64,000 nucleotides of DNA, taken from the NCBI RefSeq assembly GCF_002077695.1, contig NZ_MWUE01000026.1, forward strand, positions 1-64,000, written 5' to 3'. Below, in pieces: positions 7,238 through 16,307 of the stretch. The translations under genes and the position numbers were made by a program. Source of the stretch: Pantoea latae. Its GTDB lineage: Bacteria > Pseudomonadota > Gammaproteobacteria > Enterobacterales > Enterobacteriaceae. The notes below the pieces were generated by a model. That model searched no databases. It was not told where the DNA came from and worked only from the letters and a program-made list of their open reading frames with translations. Position 1 is the stretch's first letter. The number at the start of each line of letters is the position of its first letter.

Positions 7238-8055
7238 AACGCCTGATCCCCTGGCTGCTGCTGCTGGCGCTGCCGTCGCTGGCGGCGGAGCGCGTTATCT
7301 CAATCGGCGGCGACGTCACGCAGATTGTCTATGCGCTGGGCGGCCAGCAGGCGCTGGTGGCGCGCGACAGCACCAGCCAGCATCCGGCGCTGGCGAAAAA
7401 GCTGCCGGATATCGGCTATATGCGTCAGCTTAACGCCGAGGGCATTCTGGCGCTGAAGCCGACGCTGGTGCTGAGCAGCGAGCAGGCGAAACCCTCGCTG
7501 GCGCTGCAGCAGATCGCCCAGGCGGGCGTAAAGGTCGTGGAAGTTACCGGCGAGAACAGCCTTGATGCTATCCCGAAAAAGATCCTGACCATCGGCAAGG
7601 CGCTGCAGCGCGAGGAAGAGGCGCAGACGCTGGCGCAGCAGGTGAGCCGCACGCTGGCGGCGCTGCCGACGCGGCCGCTGCCGGTAAAAGTGCTGTTTAT
7701 TATGACCCACAGCGGCATGAAGTCGCTGGCGGCGGGCAGCGACACCGCCGCCGACGGCGCCATCCGCAGCGCCGGGCTGGTCAACGCGATGGGCGCGGTG
7801 CCGCACTATCAGCCGCTGTCGCAGGAGGGCGTTATCGCCGCCGCGCCGGATCTGGTGGTGATCGGCGATGACGGGCTGAAAACCCTGGGCGATGAAGAGA
7901 AGGTGTGGCAGTTGCCTGGCCTGGCGCTGACGCCGGCGGGCCAGCAGAAGAACCTGCTGGTAATCGACGAAATGGCGCTGCTCGGCTTCGGTCTCGACAC
8001 CCCTGGCGCCCTCGTGAAGCTGCGCAAAGCGGCGGAAGCGGCACGGCATGAGTAA
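7234..8055 (+). CDS. hmuT: Hemin ABC transporter periplasmic-binding protein HmuT
   Basis: The 273-residue protein has a cleavable signal peptide (residues 1-17) followed by a class III periplasmic-binding fold: two lobes joined by a long helix. It starts ERVISIGGDVTQIVYALG, as is typical of HmuT/ChuT. It receives heme in the periplasm and delivers it to HmuUV. The start overlaps hmuS by 4 bp and the end overlaps hmuU by 8 bp. The conserved DSTSQHPALAKKLPDIGYMR segment, which lines the heme pocket in homologues, is present. Confidence 0.92.
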   Translation: MKRLIPWLLLLALPSLAAERVISIGGDVTQIVYALGGQQALVARDSTSQHPALAKKLPDIGYMRQLNAEGILALKPTLVLSSEQAKPSLALQQIAQAGVKVVEVTGENSLDAIPKKILTIGKALQREEEAQTLAQQVSRTLAALPTRPLPVKVLFIMTHSGMKSLAAGSDTAADGAIRSAGLVNAMGAVPHYQPLSQEGVIAAAPDLVVIGDDGLKTLGDEEKVWQLPGLALTPAGQQKNLLVIDEMALLGFGLDTPGALVKLRKAAEAARHE

Positions 8056-9046
8056 TCCGCGCGCGCTGCGCTGGCTGGCGCTGATGCTGATCGCCATGCT
8101 GGCGGCAGTGGCGCTGGCGGCGAATCTCGGCGCGATGACGCTGTCGCCGCGCGCTCTGTGGCTGGCGCCGCTCAGCGACACCCTCTGGCAGATCTGGCTT
8201 AACATCCGCCTGCCGCGCGTGCTGCTGGCAGTGGTCATCGGCATGGCGCTGGCGGTGTCCGGCGCGGTGATGCAGGGGCTATTTCGCAACCCGCTCGCCG
8301 ATCCCGGCCTGCTCGGCATCAGCAGCGGCGCGGGGCTGGCGGTGGCGATCGCCATTGTGTTGCCGCTGGCGCTGCCGCCCCTGCTGCTGCTCTGGCTGCC
8401 GAGCGTGGCGGCCTTTCTCGGCAGCCTGGCGGTGATGGCGCTGATCTTCAGCTTCAGCCAGCTGGCGCAGGGCAGTCTGGCGCGTCTGCTGCTGGTGGGT
8501 ATCGCCATCAACGCGCTGTGCGGCGCGGCGGTGGGCGTGCTCGCCTGGCTGAGCAACGATCAGCAGCTGCGCCAGCTCTCGCTGTGGGGCATGGGCAGCC
8601 TGAGCCAGGCGCAGTGGCCGATGCTGGCGGTGTGCGCCGCCTTTATTCTGCCGTCGCTGCTGCTCACGCAGCTGCGTGCGCGTCATCTTAATCTGCTGCA
8701 GCTGGGGGAAGAGGACGCGCACTATATGGGCATCGACGTGCGCCGCACCCAGCGGCAGCTGCTGGTGCTGAGCGCGCTGCTGGTGGGCGCGGCGGTGTCG
8801 GTAAGCGGCATTATCGGCTTTGTCGGGCTGGTGGTGCCGCACGTGATGCGCTTCTGTCTTGGAAGCGATCACCGCTGGATGCTGCCTGGATCGGCGCTGG
8901 CGGGCGCGCTGCTGCTGCTGCTGGCGGATACGCTGGCGCGCACGGTGGTGGTGCCGGCCGAAATGCCGGTAGGGCTGCTGACCAGCCTGCTGGGCGGCCC
9001 CTGGTTTCTCTGGCTGATCCTGCGTCAGCAGCGAGGAGGTGAGTGA
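8048..9046 (+). CDS. hmuU: Hemin ABC transporter permease HmuU
   Basis: The 332-residue integral membrane protein belongs to the FecCD/BtuC permease family, with about ten hydrophobic segments. Diagnostic motifs are LPRVLLAVVIGMALAVSGAV, GLFRNPLADPGLLGISSGAG and GFVGLVVPHVMRF. It forms the heme channel in the inner membrane together with HmuV. The start lies 8 bp inside hmuT and the stop shares one base with the hmuV ATG, so the genes are tightly coupled. Confidence 0.92.
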   Translation: MSNPRALRWLALMLIAMLAAVALAANLGAMTLSPRALWLAPLSDTLWQIWLNIRLPRVLLAVVIGMALAVSGAVMQGLFRNPLADPGLLGISSGAGLAVAIAIVLPLALPPLLLLWLPSVAAFLGSLAVMALIFSFSQLAQGSLARLLLVGIAINALCGAAVGVLAWLSNDQQLRQLSLWGMGSLSQAQWPMLAVCAAFILPSLLLTQLRARHLNLLQLGEEDAHYMGIDVRRTQRQLLVLSALLVGAAVSVSGIIGFVGLVVPHVMRFCLGSDHRWMLPGSALAGALLLLLADTLARTVVVPAEMPVGLLTSLLGGPWFLWLILRQQRGGE

Positions 9047-9822
9047 TGGAACAGTTAGAAGCGCGCAGCCTGCGCTACGCACAGGGCGGACGGCAGCTGA
9101 TCGACACGCTGGATCTGGCGCTTAAGCCAGGCGAAATGGTGGCGCTGATCGGCCCCAACGGCGCGGGCAAGTCGACGCTGCTGCGCATGCTGACCGGCTT
9201 TGTAACGCCGGACAGCGGCGAGTGCCGACTGGGGGATCGCCCGCTTGCCGCGTGGCCGCGTCAGCAGCTGGCGCAGCGGCGTGCGGTGATGCGCCAGCAA
9301 AATCTGGTCACCTTCTCGCTGCCCGCCGCCGGCGTGGTGGCGATGGGTCGCGCGCCCTGGCCCAGCGCGGGCGCAGAGGCGATTGTCGACGAGGTGATGG
9401 CGCTGACCGGCTGCAGCGAACTGGCCGGACGCGACTATCGGCTGCTCTCCGGCGGCGAGCAGCAGCGCGTGCAGCTGGCGCGCGTGCTGGCGCAGCTGTG
9501 GCGCGACGGCGCGCCGCGCGGCTGGCTGTTTCTCGATGAGCCGACCTCGGCGCTCGATCTCTTCTGGCAGCAGAGTACGCTGCGCCTGCTGCATCGTTTA
9601 TCACGCCAGGGCGATTTAGGCGTCTGCGCCGTGCTGCACGATCTCAACCTCGCCGCGCTCTGGGCGGATCGCATCCTGCTGCTGCATCAGGGCAGGCTGG
9701 TGGCGCAGGGCTCGCCGCAGGCGGTGATGACCGAAGCGACGCTGACGCGCTGGTATCAGGCGGAGCTGCGCGTCACCGCGCATCACGAGAGCGGCAGGCC
9801 GGTGATCCAGCTGCGCGCCTGA
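9046..9822 (+). CDS. hmuV: Hemin ABC transporter ATP-binding protein HmuV
   Basis: The 258-residue ATPase has Walker A GPNGAGKST (near residue 37), the signature LSGGEQQRVQLARVL, Walker B WLFLDEPTSALD and a switch histidine in VLHDLNLAALWADR. It energises heme import through HmuU. An AGGAGGT ribosome-binding site precedes overlapping GTG (9043) and ATG (9046) starts; I use the ATG. It is the last gene of the hmuSTUV unit, and 96 bp separate it from the next gene. Confidence 0.92.
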   Translation: MEQLEARSLRYAQGGRQLIDTLDLALKPGEMVALIGPNGAGKSTLLRMLTGFVTPDSGECRLGDRPLAAWPRQQLAQRRAVMRQQNLVTFSLPAAGVVAMGRAPWPSAGAEAIVDEVMALTGCSELAGRDYRLLSGGEQQRVQLARVLAQLWRDGAPRGWLFLDEPTSALDLFWQQSTLRLLHRLSRQGDLGVCAVLHDLNLAALWADRILLLHQGRLVAQGSPQAVMTEATLTRWYQAELRVTAHHESGRPVIQLRA

Positions 9823-9918
9823 CGCCGTTTGGCTTACTATTCATGGCGTTAGCCTTTAGCGGCGCGCCAATTTTCAACCATACTTTGTAGACTGAAACCA
9901 TAAACAGGGAAGCAAAGT

Positions 9919-10428
9919 ATGACCGATGCATTAGATCACGCCGCCGAACAGCTTGGCGAGCGGCTTCTTTCCTCTGAGTGGCGGTTAGCGACCGCCGAAT
10001 CCTGCACCGCCGGCCTGATCAGCATGACGCTGGCGAAGGTAGAAAACAGCGGCAACTTCTACACCAGCGGCTTCGTCACCTACAGCGACAATGCAAAGAG
10101 CCAGCTACTGGGCGTCCGGCCGGAAACCCTTGAGGCGCACACCGCCGTCAGCGAGCAGACCGCGCGCGAGATGGCGACAGGCGCGCGCGCGCGTTCCGGC
10201 GAGCCGGTCAGCCTGGCGATCACCGGCTATGCCGGGCCGGACGGTGGCGAAGACGGCACGCCGGCGGGCACTATCTGGTTTGGCTGGGCGCTGCCGGACG
10301 GCAGCGTCGTGGCGGAGATGCGGCGCTTTGAGGGCGAGCCGAAATCAGTAATGGAGCAGGGCGCGCAGTTCGCGCTGGCGCGTCTTGACGTGCTGCTGCG
10401 CGACGTCGCCCTGCATCAAAAGGCTTAA
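9919..10428 (+). CDS. CinA C-terminal family protein (PncC/YdeJ-like amidase)
   Basis: The 169-residue protein is the stand-alone C-terminal CinA domain that in PncC deamidates nicotinamide mononucleotide in NAD recycling. Family motifs are ATAESCTAGLIS (near residues 24-35) and ITGYAGPDGGEDGTPAGT. The Tyr in ITGYAGP and the overall sequence are closer to E. coli YdeJ than to PncC, and YdeJ has no proven activity, so I give no symbol. The stop overlaps the end of the convergent acuI gene by 4 bp. A good ribosome-binding site (AGGGAAGC) precedes the ATG. Confidence 0.82.
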   Translation: MTDALDHAAEQLGERLLSSEWRLATAESCTAGLISMTLAKVENSGNFYTSGFVTYSDNAKSQLLGVRPETLEAHTAVSEQTAREMATGARARSGEPVSLAITGYAGPDGGEDGTPAGTIWFGWALPDGSVVAEMRRFEGEPKSVMEQGAQFALARLDVLLRDVALHQKA

Positions 10429-11408
10429 CGACAATCGACAATCAGGCGGCCGCGCACCTTGCCGTCCAGCAGATCCTGCGCGCCCTGTTTCGCCTCGCTG
10501 AGCGGGATCAGGGTGGCGAGCTGCGTCAGAGTGTCGCCGTTCAGCAGTTCGCCGAGGCGCTGCCACGCCTGCTGGCGCAGCGGTTTCGGGCACATCACGC
10601 TGTCGACGCCGGTCAGCGTCACGCCGCGCAGGATAAAGGGCGCGACGCTGGCGGGCAGATCCAGCCCCTGCGCCATGCCGCAGGCGGCCACCACGCCGTC
10701 GCGCTGCGTTGCGGCCAGTACGTTGCTCAGCGTATGGCTGCCGACGCTGTCGATTGCCGCCGCCCAGCGCTCTTTCGCCAGCGGCTTGCCGGGCTGCGAC
10801 AGCTCGCTGCGGTCGATAACCGAACGCGCGCCGAGCGTGTCGATCAGGTAGGCTTCGTCGCTGGCGCGTCCGCTGGCGGCAACCACCTCAAAGCCGAGAC
10901 GCGACAGCAGGCTGACGCTAAAGCTGCCGACGCCGCCGCTGGCGCCGGTCACCAGCACCGGGCCGCGATCCGGCGTGACGCCCTGTTTTTCCAGCGCCAT
11001 CACGCACAGCATCGCGGTAAAGCCAGCCGTGCCGATCGCCATAGTTTGCAGCGGGCTGAGCGAGGCGGGCACCTCCACCAGCCAGTCGCCAGAGACGCTC
11101 GCTTTCTGCGCCAGGCCGCCCCACTGTTTTTCGCCAACGCCCCAGCCGGTCAGCAGCGCGACGTCGTCCAGCTGCCATTCAGGATGGCGGCTGGCGGTGA
11201 CGCGGCCGACGAAATCGATGCCCGGCACCATCGGAAACTGACGCACGATTGGCCCTTTATTGCAGATGGCGAGCGCGTCTTTGTAGTTCAGCGTGGAGTA
11301 AGCGACATCGAGGGTAACGTCATGGTCGGGCAGCTGGGATTCGTTAAGCTGTTTCAGGTTGGTGCGATAGCCTTGCTCATCATTTTCAATGACTAATGCG
11401 GTAAACAT
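10425..11408 (-). CDS. acuI: Acrylyl-CoA reductase AcuI/YhdH (MDR family)
   Basis: The 327-residue medium-chain dehydrogenase/reductase closely matches E. coli AcuI (YhdH, 324 aa), an NADPH-dependent acryloyl-CoA reductase that detoxifies acrylyl-CoA. It has the N-terminal GroES-like segment SSLNYKDALAI-type (here STLNYKDALAI), FPMVPGIDFVGRV, LLTGWGVGE and the nucleotide-binding GASGGVGS. It lacks zinc-ligand patterns, as expected for quinone-oxidoreductase-type MDRs. It is convergent with the CinA-family gene and transcribed away from the speC leader. Confidence 0.92.
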   Translation of the reverse strand: MFTALVIENDEQGYRTNLKQLNESQLPDHDVTLDVAYSTLNYKDALAICNKGPIVRQFPMVPGIDFVGRVTASRHPEWQLDDVALLTGWGVGEKQWGGLAQKASVSGDWLVEVPASLSPLQTMAIGTAGFTAMLCVMALEKQGVTPDRGPVLVTGASGGVGSFSVSLLSRLGFEVVAASGRASDEAYLIDTLGARSVIDRSELSQPGKPLAKERWAAAIDSVGSHTLSNVLAATQRDGVVAACGMAQGLDLPASVAPFILRGVTLTGVDSVMCPKPLRQQAWQRLGELLNGDTLTQLATLIPLSEAKQGAQDLLDGKVRGRLIVDCR

Positions 11409-11946
11409 GCAGCCTCCGGCAAGCAGGAAATGTGCGGCTCAGTCTACTCTTCCCCGGCGGTAAGGGGTAGCGAAGGCAGGATGCATAACCTTTCATAACA
11501 CAAAGATAATTAAGCGTTTATGTAAATGCTTTTTATTTAAATTCATTATTTTTCATTGAGTTGTGATTTTGTTGTCTGCAAGCTTATTTACTTTTCTCGG
11601 TTGTTCGCGCGCAAAAAAAATGACATTATTGCGCCTCTTTTTCGCTTACCTGCTGAGGATGCCGCCTGTGACCAGAATCCTGCGCCACCGCGCCTGTTTA
11701 CGCGCGCACTATCCAGCACCTGGGGCGATCTCTCTATCGACGCGCTTCCCGCTCACCATGCGGTGAGGCCAGCTAAACGTTCGCTGTTGGGCATGCGTAA
11801 AGACAGACACGATCTGGCTTTACTGATGTCTATCGGGGGCGGCTTTTCCCCTTTTTCCGTTTCCGCCTGACGTTATTCGCCGGGGAATCTTCCCCATTGC
11901 CGTGCCTCTGGCACCCACTCATCCTTCACCGTTGGGGATTTGTGTT
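11409..11946 (+). promoter_or_regulatory. Long non-coding or leader region upstream of speC
   Basis: The 538-bp gap begins AT-rich (about 11500-11600, likely promoter) and turns GC-richer. Several short ORFs are possible: 11659-11766 (35 codons, Arg-rich, ends at TGA 11764-11766) and 11793-11870 (25 codons, starting MRKDRHDLALL). None has a strong ribosome-binding site. Short hairpins occur at 11883-11896 (GGGGAA/TTCCCC) and about 11903-11915 (GTGCC/GGCAC) just before the start. Ornithine decarboxylase gene speF has a known leader-peptide control; a comparable leader here is speculation. Confidence 0.4.
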
Positions 11947-14115
11947 ATGACACCACTGAAAATTGCCGCCAGCGCCGCCGTCGCGCCGGGCCTTACCCTG
12001 AATACCGCGCGTGACGTAGTGACGCTGGACAACACCGACTTTACCGACGTGGCGGCGGTGGTCGTTTCGCTGGCCGATACGCGCAGCGGCGTGCTGGCGC
12101 TGCTGCGCCATACCGGCTTTAACCTGCCGGTGTTTGTTGCCAACGCCTGGGAAGAGGATGTGCTGCATCTGCCGGGCGTGACCGGCGAGCTGAACGGCTC
12201 GGCAGAAGAGTGGGCGGCACTGGAAGCGGCCGCGGCAGAATATGAGGCGAACCTGCTGCCGCCGTTTTTCGACACGTTAACGCGCTATGTCGATATGCAG
12301 AACAGCACCTTCGCCTGTCCGGGGCATCAGGGCGGCGCATTTTTCCGCAAGCATCCGGCGGGGCGGCAGTTCTTCGATTTCTACGGCGAAAACGTTTTTC
12401 GCTCCGATATGTGCAACGCCGACGTTAAGCTCGGGGATCTGCTGATCCACGAAGGCTCGGCGAAAGACGCGCAGAAGTTCGCGGCGAAGGTGTTCAACGC
12501 CGATAAAACCTACTTCGTGCTGAACGGCACCTCCAGCGCCAACAAAGTGGTGACCAACGCGCTGCTGACGCGCGGCGATCTGGTGCTGTTCGACCGCAAT
12601 AACCATAAATCGAACCATCACGGCGCGCTGATTCAGGCGGGCGCCACGCCGGTCTATCTGGAGGCGGCGCGAAATCCGTTCGGCTTTATCGGCGGCATCG
12701 ACGCGCACTGCTTCGACGAGGGCTGGCTGCGCGAGCAAATTAAAGCAGTGGCGCCGCAGCGCGCCGGTGACGCGCGCCCGTTCCGACTGGCGATTATTCA
12801 GCTCGGCACCTATGACGGCACGGTCTATAACGCGCGTCAGGTGGTGGATCGCATCGGCCACCTGTGCGACTACATTCTGTTTGACTCCGCGTGGCTCGGC
12901 TATGAGCAGTTTATCCCGGTGATGGCGGGCACCTCGCCGCTGACGCTGGAGCTTAACGAGAACGATCCTGGCATTTTCGTCACCCAGTCGGTGCACAAGC
13001 AGCTGGCGGGCTTCTCGCAGACCTCGCAGATCCATAAAAAAGATAACCATATTCACGGCCAGCGGCGCTTTTGCCCGCACAAGCGGCTGAATAACGCCTT
13101 TATGCTGCACGCCTCTACCAGCCCGTTTTACCCGCTGTTCGCCGCGCTGGACGTGAACGCCAAAATGCATCAGGGCGAAGCGGGCCGTCAGATGTGGCAG
13201 TCGTGCGTGACGCTCGGCATCGAGGCGCGCAAGGCGATCCTCGAACGCTGCGAGATGATCCTGCCGTTTGTGCCGGAGCAGGTAGACGGCAAACGCTGGC
13301 AGGATGCGCCGACCGAGGCGATTGCCCGCGACAGCCGCTACTTTAGCTTTGAGCCAGAGGCGAAATGGCACGGCTTTGCCGGTTATGCGCAGGATCAGTA
13401 TCTGGTCGATCCCTGCAAGCTGCTGCTGACCACGCCAGGCATCGACGCGGCGAGCGGCGAATACGCCAGCTTCGGCATTCCTGCCACCATTCTGGCGAAC
13501 TATCTGCGCGAAAACGGCATCGTGCCGGAGAAGTGCGATCTCAACTCAATTCTGTTTCTGCTGACGCCAGCGGAAAGCCCGGAGAAGATGGCGCATCTGG
13601 TGGCGATGCTGGCGCAGTTCGAGCAGCACGTGCGAGAGGATGCGCCGCTGGCGGAGGTGTTGCCGACGATTTATCGCAAGAACCAGGCGCGCTATAAGGG
13701 CTATACCCTGCGTCAGCTCTGTCAGGAGATGCACGATCTTTATGTCAGCTTCGACGTCAAGGATCTGCAGAAGGCGATGTTCCGCCAGCAGAGTTTCCCG
13801 GCAGTAGAGGTGAACCCGCAGGATGCGCATCAGGCCTATATTCGCGGCGAGGTCGAGCTGGTGCCGATCGCCGAGGCCGAAGGGCGCATCGCCGCCGAAG
13901 GGGCGCTGCCTTATCCGCCAGGCGTGCTCTGCGTGGTGCCGGGGGAAGTGTGGGGCGGCGCGGTGCAGCGCTATTTCCTCGCGCTGGAAGAGGGTGTCAA
14001 TCAGCTGCCAGGCTTCTCGCCGGAGCTGCAGGGAGTGTATACCGAGGATGATGGCCAGGGGCGCAAACAGCTGGTGGCGAACATGATGGTGGAGGGGCGC
14101 CAGGCCGGGCGGTAG
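11947..14115 (+). CDS. speC: Ornithine decarboxylase, constitutive type (SpeC)
   Basis: The 722-residue PLP enzyme converts ornithine to putrescine. It has the N-terminal wing domain (about 1-110), the aspartate-aminotransferase-fold core with FACPGHQGGAFFRKHPAGRQ and the PLP-lysine motif SVHKQLAGFSQTSQIHKKDN, and the C-terminal domain ending VPGEVWGGAVQRYF. It is near-identical in length and sequence to E. coli SpeC (711 aa), and neighbouring mltC-yggX-mutY confirms the speC locus. An upstream in-frame ATG at 11902 exists, but 11947 gives the normal N-terminus. The nucleoside permease gene nupG, which separates speC and mltC in E. coli, is missing and replaced by the palindromic repeat. Confidence 0.95.
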   Translation: MTPLKIAASAAVAPGLTLNTARDVVTLDNTDFTDVAAVVVSLADTRSGVLALLRHTGFNLPVFVANAWEEDVLHLPGVTGELNGSAEEWAALEAAAAEYEANLLPPFFDTLTRYVDMQNSTFACPGHQGGAFFRKHPAGRQFFDFYGENVFRSDMCNADVKLGDLLIHEGSAKDAQKFAAKVFNADKTYFVLNGTSSANKVVTNALLTRGDLVLFDRNNHKSNHHGALIQAGATPVYLEAARNPFGFIGGIDAHCFDEGWLREQIKAVAPQRAGDARPFRLAIIQLGTYDGTVYNARQVVDRIGHLCDYILFDSAWLGYEQFIPVMAGTSPLTLELNENDPGIFVTQSVHKQLAGFSQTSQIHKKDNHIHGQRRFCPHKRLNNAFMLHASTSPFYPLFAALDVNAKMHQGEAGRQMWQSCVTLGIEARKAILERCEMILPFVPEQVDGKRWQDAPTEAIARDSRYFSFEPEAKWHGFAGYAQDQYLVDPCKLLLTTPGIDAASGEYASFGIPATILANYLRENGIVPEKCDLNSILFLLTPAESPEKMAHLVAMLAQFEQHVREDAPLAEVLPTIYRKNQARYKGYTLRQLCQEMHDLYVSFDVKDLQKAMFRQQSFPAVEVNPQDAHQAYIRGEVELVPIAEAEGRIAAEGALPYPPGVLCVVPGEVWGGAVQRYFLALEEGVNQLPGFSPELQGVYTEDDGQGRKQLVANMMVEGRQAGR

Positions 14116-14121
14116 CGGCGG

Positions 14122-14226
14122 CGGGTTTGTCTGCTGCGCAGACGGGCCTTGGGTTCGCTGCGCGAACCGGCTATGAGCGGGTTCCGGCCGACAGACGGGT
14201 TTGTCTGCTGCGCAGACGGGCCTTGG
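14122..14226 (+). repeat. 31-bp exact direct repeat at left edge of the palindromic element
   Basis: A 31-bp sequence containing the hairpin GTCTGCTGCGCAGAC occurs identically at 14122-14152 and 14196-14226 (74-bp period). A diverged inverted copy (CCTGCGTAGCAGG core) is at the right edge, about 14861-14885. Confidence 0.8.
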
Positions 14227-14339
14227 TGCAGGTTTCGTTCGCCCGACAGCCGGGCAGTTTCATTTCGCCCGCTGCGGGCGACCGAGCAGGGCCGGTAGGC
14301 GCCGGCCCTGCACCCGCGCCCCGGGCCAGCTCACCCGCC

Positions 14340-14445
14340 CGCTGCGCGGGTCCCTTCGCTCTCTCAGGATTTCTGACGGACCGGCTGGATTCGCCATCCC
14401 TGGCTCATGCCAGCCTCTTCGCGGCATCCCTGCCGCTCGTCCTGA
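14340..14445 (-). repeat. GGA-hairpin repeat, copy b
   Basis: Read on the minus strand, the segment runs GGACGA, hairpin GCGGC-AGGGAT-GCCGC (14421-14436), a second GCC-AGGGAT-GGC (14393-14404), CCGGTCCGTCAG, then GCGAAGGGACCCGCGC. The order and spacing match copies a and c. On this strand it would be transcribed as the 3' end of mltC mRNA. Confidence 0.6.
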
Positions 14446-14636
14446 AATCCTTCCTCCGCTCAGCGGCTGCGATGGCCCCCACAACCCCCGCTGCAAATCT
14501 CGTAAGTTTCATGACGACCTTCGTCGCTGAAAGCGTGAGTTATGCGTTCAGACGACGCTGTCGTTAATGAAGAATCAGGAATCACAGGCGGGGCAGTGTC
14601 AGAGGCATCCGACACGCTGAGGCGCGCACGGCGGCC

Positions 14637-14750
14637 AGGACGAGCCGACAGGATGTCGGCGAGAGGGAGGGCCAGGCCAGGACGGCCTGTCCCGACGGGT
14701 CCGTGCGGCCGACGTAAGCAACGAAGGGACCGCGCGGAGCGCGGCGTGGA
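14637..14750 (+). repeat. GGA-hairpin repeat, copy c
   Basis: The plus strand has GCCGAC-AGGAT-GTCGGC (14644-14660), then CAGGCC-AGGAC-GGCCTG (14673-14689), GGGTCCGTGCGGC, and AACGAAGGGACCGCGC. This aligns block by block with copies a and b. It would lie in the 3' region of speC mRNA. Confidence 0.6.
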
Positions 14751-14898
14751 GGCTGCCGGAAGCCGGGATTGTTAAGGGGCTGGCGAGCCCCTTAACACGC
14801 ACGCCAGCAGCGGAGCGGCTGAAACTCCCTGCCGTCTGGCGGGCGGAACCCGCTCATAGCCGCCTGCGTAGCAGGCAAACCCGCCAGCAGGCAATCCA

Positions 14899-15978
14899 TC
14901 AATAACGCCGATAGCTGCGCTGCGCCGTACTCACCTTATACAGATAGCGCCGCGACTCCGCCGACGGATGCTGCGTCGTCAGCGTGTTATAAACCTGCCC
15001 CGGCGACATATTGTTAATGGTGTTAAAGGCGCGATCCTTATCGCTGGAGAACACGCGCAGCACGCTGCCCGCGCCGCCGTTATAGGCGGTGATCACCGCA
15101 TAGCGACGCGACAGCGGATCCTGAATGCCGCCCAGATAGCTGTTTTGCAGCAGCGAAAGGTAGGCGGTGCCCGCGTCGATATTGTTCTCAGGATCGAGCA
15201 GATAGCTGCGGCTCGGCTTGCCCCATTTGCCCTTCATGCGGAACACGTCGACACCCGCGGTGTGCTGCACCACCTGCATCAGACCCAGCGCGTCGGAATG
15301 GCTCACCGCATAGGGGTTGAAGCTCGACTCGGTCTGCATAATCGCCAGGATCAGCGACGCGTCGACGCCGTACTGCTCGGCGGCTTTACGCACCATCGGC
15401 AGATATTTGTGCGCACGCTTGTCGAGATGGTTAGGCACCATCGGAATGGTCACGGAGTAGATCACATGCAGGCCAGAGACGCGGCGCTGCAGTTTATTTT
15501 GCAGCAGATAATCGGCGAAGGTGCCCGCGCGGCCCTGCCAGCGAATCGGCTGTCCGGTGTTATCCAGCACCTGACCGTAGAGCAGCGGCTCTTTGCTGAT
15601 CACGATGTCGTTGGCGTCGGAGTAGAGGTCGACATTGCCCGGATCGTCGCCGATCAGCAGCGTGGTGACGATCGCCTGGCGCAGGCTGGCCATCGGATCG
15701 GTACCAGAAATGGTTTCGATAGTGATGTTGCCGCTTTCGAAGTTGATATGGCTGCGGGTGTAATAGTTGTCGCTGTATTTGACGTAATCTTTCGGTCCGG
15801 CGATCAGAACCTCATTGATACCCCAAATGTTCTCAATGTTATGCGCAAACTGGCCCATTAAAATGTCGAAGCCGTTGGTGTCCTTTACCCACTCTTCGTG
15901 ATACTGCGAAGACTTCTTTCCTGAGCAGGAGACCAACAGCGGAGCGATCACCAGCAGGGCTAATAATTTCTTATTCAT
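14899..15978 (-). CDS. mltC: Membrane-bound lytic murein transglycosylase C
   Basis: The 359-residue lipoprotein has a signal peptide with lipobox LLVSCSGK (Cys18), an N-terminal MltC-specific domain, and a C-terminal SLT lysozyme-like domain (about 200-350). The catalytic glutamate is in [17 protein letters not shown], followed by ALGLMQV and [13 protein letters not shown]. It cleaves peptidoglycan glycan strands with formation of 1,6-anhydromuramic acid, from the outer membrane. It is the last gene of a mutY-yggX-mltC run on the minus strand, as in E. coli. Its 3' side abuts the palindromic repeat. Confidence 0.95.
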   Translation of the reverse strand: MNKKLLALLVIAPLLVSCSGKKSSQYHEEWVKDTNGFDILMGQFAHNIENIWGINEVLIAGPKDYVKYSDNYYTRSHINFESGNITIETISGTDPMASLRQAIVTTLLIGDDPGNVDLYSDANDIVISKEPLLYGQVLDNTGQPIRWQGRAGTFADYLLQNKLQRRVSGLHVIYSVTIPMVPNHLDKRAHKYLPMVRKAAEQYGVDASLILAIMQTESSFNPYAVSHSDALGLMQVVQHTAGVDVFRMKGKWGKPSRSYLLDPENNIDAGTAYLSLLQNSYLGGIQDPLSRRYAVITAYNGGAGSVLRVFSSDKDRAFNTINNMSPGQVYNTLTTQHPSAESRRYLYKVSTAQRSYRRY

Positions 15979-16034
15979 TGTAAATACGTGCCTGACCCGG
16001 AAAAGAGAGGGGCCTCACGCTGAGGCCCTAAAAA

Positions 16035-16307
16035 TTATGCTTCTGGCGGCGTATAGCCTTCGATGTGGACCTCTTTGCCTTCAAACAGGAAATTCACCAT
16101 CTCCTTCTCCAGCACCTTGCGGTCTTCCGGATTCATCATGTTGAGCTTCTTCTCGTTGATCAACATGGTCTGTTTAGCCATCCACTTCTGCCAGGCTTCT
16201 TTTGAGATTTCATTGTAGATGCGCTTACCGATTTCGCCCGGGTAGAGCTGAAAATCCTGACCTTCAGCGTCGCGCTGTAAAAACGTACAAAAAATCGTGC
16301 GGCTCAT
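16035..16307 (-). CDS. yggX: Fe(2+)-trafficking / oxidative-protection protein YggX
   Basis: The 90-residue protein is full length for YggX, starting [19 protein letters not shown] with the conserved Cys7. It protects iron-sulfur proteins from oxidative damage and influences labile iron. Its ATG shares one base with the mutY stop, so the two are translationally coupled, which matches the functional link of MutY (an Fe-S protein) with YggX. Confidence 0.95.
   Translation of the reverse strand: MSRTIFCTFLQRDAEGQDFQLYPGEIGKRIYNEISKEAWQKWMAKQTMLINEKKLNMMNPEDRKVLEKEMVNFLFEGKEVHIEGYTPPEA

Larger units (their letters stand above)
14116..14895. repeat. Giant imperfect palindromic element between convergent speC and mltC
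   Basis: About 780 bp without a credible gene. The left end (14120-14186) and right end (14844-14885) are inverted copies sharing GCGGGTTTG and GGCTATGAGCGGGTTCCG. Inside, 14340-14365 (CGCGGGTCCCTTCG) is complementary to 14727-14752, and 14411-14443 (CTCTTCGCGGCATCCCTGCC) is an inverted relative of 14644-14670. Each arm has a strong hairpin: 14286-14311 (10-bp stem GCAGGGCCGG) and 14771-14796 (11-bp stem GTTAAGGGGCT, loop GGCG). The two arms are thus diverged inverted copies of one unit. Both arms belong to the GGA-hairpin repeat family also seen at 1-110. Confidence 0.7.

Noticed and set aside
11556-11870. 104-codon frame upstream of speC
   Set aside because: Low-complexity mixture crossing the likely promoter, with no ribosome-binding site; kept only as part of the leader description.
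14286-14311. GC-rich hairpins read as classical E. coli REP/BIME elements
   Set aside because: The sequences lack the REP consensus (GCCGGATG..CGGCG..CTTATCCGGCC-like), and the block order differs, so I treat them as a separate family.
14127-14567. 146-codon frame in the palindromic element
   Set aside because: The sequence is dictated by inverted repeats and hairpins, several frames are open at once, and there is no ribosome-binding site.
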